Notes under the pieces: generated by a model
The model's database searches: none
What the model was told of the DNA's origin: nothing
The model's input: only the letters and a program-made list of their open reading frames with translations
Shown here: positions 59,241 through 64,000 of the stretch, piece by piece
Position numbering within the stretch: the first letter of the stretch is position 1
How the letters are laid out: the number at the start of each line of letters is the position of its first letter
Translations under genes and position numbers: made by a program
Source: Amphibalanus amphitrite
Lineage: Eukaryota > Arthropoda > Thecostraca > Balanomorpha > Balanidae
Direction of reading: 5' to 3'
Assembly (NCBI RefSeq): GCF_019059575.1
Contig: NW_024882028.1
Coordinates: forward strand, 372,001 to 436,000
Length of the DNA: 64,000 nt

Positions 59241-61419
59241 TAGAAAACTCAAAAATGAAACCATTAAACACAAAGTACATCTACTTGTCACTAGCAAGAA
59301 AACCCCTTACAAATACCACAAAATCCTGAAAAGCGTTACGGGGTTCAAGCAAAACTCCATTATGGCTCCTCTGATTGTCGAAAATGATCTTGTAAGTGAC
59401 GACCACCGCAAGGCCGAGGCCCTCAATTCGTACTTTTGTTCCCAGACAGAAATAAACATTACAGATAAACACTTACAGCTCGTACGCGAATACAAATCTT
59501 CATATAACAGCACTCAGCACACCTTCCAGTTTTCTCCCATTACACCTCGAGATGTTTTGAAGACCATCAATGGGCTGGATTCGTCTAAAGCCACCGGCTC
59601 CGACGGCGTACCGGCGAAACTAATCAAAATGTCAGCGGCTTACATTGCTGAGCCTCTATCCAGAATTTTAAACAAATCAGTCCAAAAAGGCAGGTACCCA
59701 ACTCAGTGGAAGAAAGCCACAGTTAAACCAATTTTTAAAGGGAAGGGCTCCCCATCTGAGGCTGCATCATATCGACCAATAAGCTTACTGCCGTGTCTAT
59801 CGAAAATATTCGAAAAACTTATGTTCACTCAGATATATGAGCACATTCACAGTCATTCGCTCTTAACACAAAAACAAAGTGGTTATCGCCCTGGTCACAA
59901 CACAGAGCTCCAGCTTGCTTATCTAACTCACAGGTTATATAGAGCCATGGACTCGGGTGAGGATTACACAATCATTTACCTGGATATATCAAGATACTTC
60001 GAAAAGATTTGGCATGAGGGGCTGCTAGCAAAATGTGATAAAGAATTTGGTATAAGAGGTGCACAACTTGATTGGCTAAGCTCTTATCTAAGTGACAGGA
60101 GACAAGTAGTCCAGCTAGGCCAAACTACGTCCACCCAGCGTGAGTTATCCGCAGGAGTGCCACAGGGATCCATCCTAGGCCCACTGCTGGCCATAATGTA
60201 TCTAAATGGGCTCAGTAGCGTTACCAACAATGAAATGCTATTTTTTGCGGATGACAGCTCCTTACATGCCAGTCACAATGTTAATAATTTTCATGAAGTT
60301 GAAAAATCACTGCAAATCGACTTAAATCGCATCAAACGCTATGGAGACGACTGGATAATAACATTTAATGCTACAAAAACAGTCCAACAAACGCTTAGTA
60401 ACAAAAAAACACACATTCCATGCCTGGAATTTGGCGGTTCACCAATTCCCATTCGCGATTCCCACAAACACCTTGGAGTAACAATCTCAACTGATCTGAG
60501 ATTCAAGTCTCACGTCAACAGCATCCTATCAAAATTTTACCGCACGATGAGTCCTCTCTTCCCAATAGCATCTCTACTTCCACGACAAATCTTACTTCAG
60601 ATCTATCAAATGTATGTCCAGCCCCATCTCGACTACTGCGACTCAATATTTGATTGCCATCTGACAGCATTTGACAAGTCCAGACTAGAGAAAGCACAGA
60701 ACAGGGCGGCACGCCTTATCACTGACACACCTCGAAGGACGTCTACAGCGGGCCTCCGGAAAGAGCTGGGCTGGACCTCACTAGTAGACAGACGTCGCGC
60801 CCACAAAGTGCAACTCTATCACAAGATAGCATTAGATGATCGTGTTCCGGACTTCATAAAAGACATCATACCCAAAACGAGAAACCTAGAGATGGAGAGA
60901 AATCTGCGATGCACACAGTCCACTCAACGCACCATCCCAGCAGTCCGCTCAGCTTCCTACGCGAGATCTATCATCCCAACAACAACAAGAATCTGGAACG
61001 AACTACCCAACTACGAGCCGAACACAGCCAAAAATTCTTCAAAAAGAGGCTGTATGCATATGCCGGTATAAACATGTCACCTAGCTCCTACCTAAGCAAA
61101 GGTTCCAAAATTGGAAACCGGCTTCACACCCGACTCAGGCTTAATTCATCAGATCTTAAAGACCACAGATTCAAATTAGGGAAAAGTGATTCAGCCAAGT
61201 GCAGTTGTGGTGCTGCTACAGAAAACAACGAGCATTTCCTCCTAATCTGTCCACTCTTTCGCACAGAACGAGAAGAATTGTTCGAAAGGTTAACTGAAAT
61301 TCTCAGTGAGAACTTTCAAAACATTCCTCGGAAAAAGAAAATAGAAACACTGCTAAATGGGCCTTCGCGAGTTATGAAGGTTACCCGCCATGACACCGCC
61401 ATGGCCGTCCAGAGCTATA
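59241..61419 (+). pseudogene. LINE-2 reverse transcriptase and C-terminal domain
   Basis: After the family D2 insertion the frame is open to about 61.0 kb. Motifs in order are SKATGSDGVPAKLI, TVKPIFKGKGSPSE, YRPISLLPCLSKI, QSGYRPGHNTELQL, YLDISRYFEKIWH, GVPQGSILGPLL and LFFADDSSLHASH. The catalytic FADD is intact. The usual FD in the second motif reads FE, in contrast to FDK in LINE-1. A one-base frameshift after WNELPN moves the C-terminal part (SKIGNRLHTRLRL and the cluster CSCGAATENNEHFLLIC) into another frame. The piece ends at a further insertion at 61420. Confidence 0.9.
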
Positions 61420-63218
61420 GGGGCATTCCACGTCAAATCAAACACCGAAATCCGTCATCCCCTTCGATTTTTCTGAAAATTTGTAGGCAGACTGGGCATG
61501 GTTCAAAACTGAGTTACGTGTAATATTTTCGAAATTTGATAACGTATCGCCGAGATATAGGTCATCGAATATAGCCAAAAATGCCACACATCATTTTTTT
61601 AAATGCTTATAACTCTGGTTCCTTTTCTGGTATCAAAATGATATTAACAGGGTCTTGTAGGCAATTGATAAGGCTTTGATTTTTAATTATAAAATTAAAT
61701 TGAAGTGACCTTGAATTGCATTTGACCTTGAATTAAAACAGAAAAATTTAAATAGCAAAAAACACGCCACCTTCGATTTGAGTAATTTTTACATATTATG
61801 TCCGTCACAATGTTCCTAACCATCTGTGAAAAAATTGGAGTGGGCCATTCATAACTTTCGCGGCAAACGCCGTTTTCATGCATCAACATCACGCAACCGC
61901 GCGTGACCTTGAAAGACAGAGTCAAGACATGCTTGCTTGTGTACACTTTCTGAAATGAATGATTGCTGATTAGTGATATCCCAAACTCTGCGAGGGAAAT
62001 GCATAGTCATCGTAGTCAAGCATTCACGTTCCATTGTAAAAGTGTCTCAGGCAAACGGTATTTTGCGGTGAATTTTGAGCCGTGTGGAAATGCATCATGA
62101 AATAAATTCAACGAAAACATTATCACGCAACGATATCTTCACGTCTTTTGATCTTCACTATACGAAAGAACATACATTTTTGAGTATGTATGGGGAATTT
62201 CTAGTTAATCCGATAATAAATATGGCAGTTAGAGTCCTGCTAAGAGTAACATGTCGCCGGCTGAGGCGGGATCGGCCGACGCGGGAAACGCAGCAGTCAC
62301 AGTTTTGTGTTTACACGTTCATATTTCAATTGTTTACCAACCTATTTTCAGAATTCTTTCACCATAAGATTGCCTGTACATTTCTTAGTCTTCTCACAAA
62401 ATTTGACGCGAATCGAACGTAATCAGCGGTAAGGAGCGCGATGTAAAGACGGAACCGTTCCGTTCCGTCCCGGCACAGTCTACAATTCAGGCGGCGCGTA
62501 GCGGTCGGCGCCGGCTGCCGAGTCGCCGCGTCGCCGCGGCGACAGGATGTTCACTTTACACCGCTATTACTAGAACCGTTGTGAACCGATTTTCTTATTG
62601 CTTGCACGATGAGATGTGCAATTCAATTCTGGACAGGTAGCCATAAGTAATTTCGCATCAATATTATGAGATATTGGCGAAAAACAGGAGGGGTGGGGCG
62701 AAATTCACTCTTCCCCCTCCACTGCGCGTGCTAACATACGTTTGCATATGTGCCATTTTCTTCAAAAGTTATGAATGGCCCACTCTAATTTTTTCACAGG
62801 TTGTTAAGAATATGGTAGGCAATAAAATATATGAAAATGAGCCAAATCGAAGGTGGCGTGTTTTTTGCTATTTCAATTTTTGTGCTTAAGAACAGAGTTA
62901 GGCAAATTTCAAGGTCATATATTTAAGTCGATGCAATTCTAAACAAATGCTTAAGAAATTACCTAAACAGTAAGGTTTATTTCATTCAAATCAAACAAGT
63001 ACAACCAAAGTTATGGTCGTTCAAAAATATAAAGATGCAACATTTTGTAAAAATTTGATGCCCTATAGGTATTTAGAAGACCTGTGGTCAGAATGTGCAA
63101 AAAAACATCAATGTAATGTCCGGGGCGACACAGGAACTCGCTCACAAATTTATAATGAAATCGCTGATGGTAAGGTGCAAAACAGCCGATTTTTGTTCGA
63201 TTTGACGTGGAATGCCCC
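61420..63218. mobile_element. Foldback DNA element with long inverted arms, inserted at the 3' end of LINE-2
   Basis: 1799 bp, beginning GGGGCATTCCACGTCAAATC and ending with its exact complement, flanked by TATA on both sides (61416-61419 and 63219-63222). The duplication may be TA if the TATA is partly terminal repeat. The inverted similarity continues far inwards: for example AGCAAAAAACACGCCACCTTCGAT near 61755 matches, inverted, 62849-62872, and the GTGAAAAAATTGGAGTGGGCC block pairs likewise. The centre (about 61.95-62.65 kb) is unique, with a CpG-rich patch at 62.46-62.55 kb. No transposase was recognised. It resembles a non-autonomous Tc1/mariner- or foldback-type element. Confidence 0.85.
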
Positions 63219-63520
63219 TATATACTCAAAACGCGGAGATTTGCCTGCTAGAACTAGGAGCAGCACTTCCATTTCGGAATACAGAGCAGTGGCGCGAGTA
63301 GGGGCGGGGACAGGCGCTTCGGCCAAGGCAGGGTCGACTTCGCTATGTTAATATTGACATTTTGATTAAGATCAGTAGTGATTAGTACTAGTAGTGTTCG
63401 ATTAGAAGTGTTATTGTCTGCTTTCTACGTGTTTCGAGCGGCGTCTCGTTTTAAGCGCCATAGCGCTTCTACGCCAATCGTAATGTTTCGACAAGTGTAA
63501 ATATGGATGCTCAAATAAAT

Positions 63521-63559
63521 CATCTCTCATCTCATCTCATCTCATCTCATCTCATCTCG
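63521..63559 (+). repeat. (TCTCA)n tail of LINE-2
   Basis: About seven perfect TCTCA units directly after AATAAATCATC, marking the 3' terminus of the LINE. Confidence 0.95.
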
Positions 63560-63564
63560 CCCAT

Positions 63565-64000
63565 GTAGGGGGGGGGGGGGTTGGTGCAACCCCCCCTGAG
63601 GCTTTTCGGAAATAGTGCAAAAACGGCGGCGCGCAGCGCCGCCAAATTTTGGGTACCTGATGGGGCAAACCTTGCGCATCTTTTGATAAAAAAATTTGAC
63701 CGGGTCATGTCAGGTCACGGAGTTATGACGTCACAAAGGGAACAGCCTCCGGCCGGATTTTCACAAACTGAGTGCCAACGCCCGAGGTTTCCTGCCGGTG
63801 GTACGGACATCGGTTGATGGATCGTGATGAAACTTCCCATGCATGTTAATGCAAGTATTGGCTATCATATGGTATAAAAAACTTGACCGGGTCAGGTCAG
63901 GTCACGGAGCTATGACGTCACAAGAGGAACAGCGTCCGGTACTATTTTTGAAAAGCGCCCGAACCACTATTTTGCTAATTCTTGTCACCTCAATGGGAAT
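63565..64000. mobile_element. Partial AGGTCA-type element, cut by window end
   Basis: A G13 run, TTGGTGCAA and a C-run form a hairpin end like those of the TTAA elements. It is followed by GGCGGCGCGCAGCGCCGCC and AGGTCACGGAGTTATGACGT repeated twice, about 200 bp apart (63712 and 63900). The other end is outside the window, and the flanking TTAA is not seen at this end. Confidence 0.6.

Larger units (their letters stand above)
56234..63559 (+). mobile_element. Second CR1/Jockey-group LINE, dead, with three nested insertions (LINE-2)
   Basis: The LINE pieces are 56234-56576, 57614-58057, 59241-61419 and about 63219-63559. They encode, in order, part of the endonuclease (VYLPPN, GDFNAGN, LRDLIFVD, NIDHFPL), the linker (KPWLTAELRREMRKRDRLFK), the reverse transcriptase and the Cys/His C-terminus. 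The element ends with AATAAA (63514-63519) and a (TCTCA)n tail. It is related to LINE-1 but clearly diverged, and it has a different tail repeat. Frameshifts near 56450, 57770 and 61000 and three insertions inactivate it. The 5' part of the endonuclease and all of ORF1 are missing. Confidence 0.88.

Overview
The window looks like nuclear DNA of an invertebrate animal, probably an arthropod. I cannot name the species. The reasons are spliced exons of an animal-specific splicing factor (ESRP/fusilli), non-LTR retrotransposons of the CR1/Jockey kind, many DNA-transposon remnants, CpG-rich introns and abundant microsatellites. There are no operons, rRNAs, tRNAs or CRISPR arrays that I can see.

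Region 1 (about 1-41.1 kb) is the 5' part of one minus-strand gene, the ESRP/fusilli orthologue. Exon 1 holds the start codon (40697). Exons 2, 3 and probably 4 follow at 37.5, 21.6 and 15.1 kb, all joined in phase. They encode about 277 N-terminal residues. The RNA-binding RRM exons are not visible and must lie beyond coordinate 1. A CpG-rich region with three CCAAT boxes sits upstream of the ATG. The long introns hold GC-rich low-complexity DNA, minisatellites, a nearly complete LINE in the sense orientation (4959-10588), a TA-flanked DNA transposon (23868-25017) and two TTAA-type elements.

Region 2 (about 41.9-64 kb) is a dense nest of mobile elements with no recognisable host gene. It is dominated by 1.0-1.2 kb elements flanked by TTAA, with GC-rich inverted ends and interiors packed with AGGTCA/TGACCT. 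At each end a G-run and a C-run enclose a short spacer, often nearly palindromic and particular to the family. One end usually carries a second, internal copy of the terminal motif. I see several families, here called A, B, D, D2, E and H. They insert into one another and into a second, dead LINE (about 56.2-63.56 kb). That LINE's reading frame is restored when two of the insertions and one TTAA each are removed. A 4.6 kb hAT-like composite (48043-52657, 8-bp duplication TACAACAC) contains still other elements, including two nearly identical 0.5 kb MITEs.

The best candidate for something undescribed is this TTAA element system: piggyBac-like ends, asymmetric doubled termini, family-specific terminal hairpins, and interiors resembling arrays of nuclear-receptor and CRE sites, with no transposase gene in any copy. 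The second candidate is an apparent in-frame spliceable intron between ORF1 and ORF2 of the first LINE.
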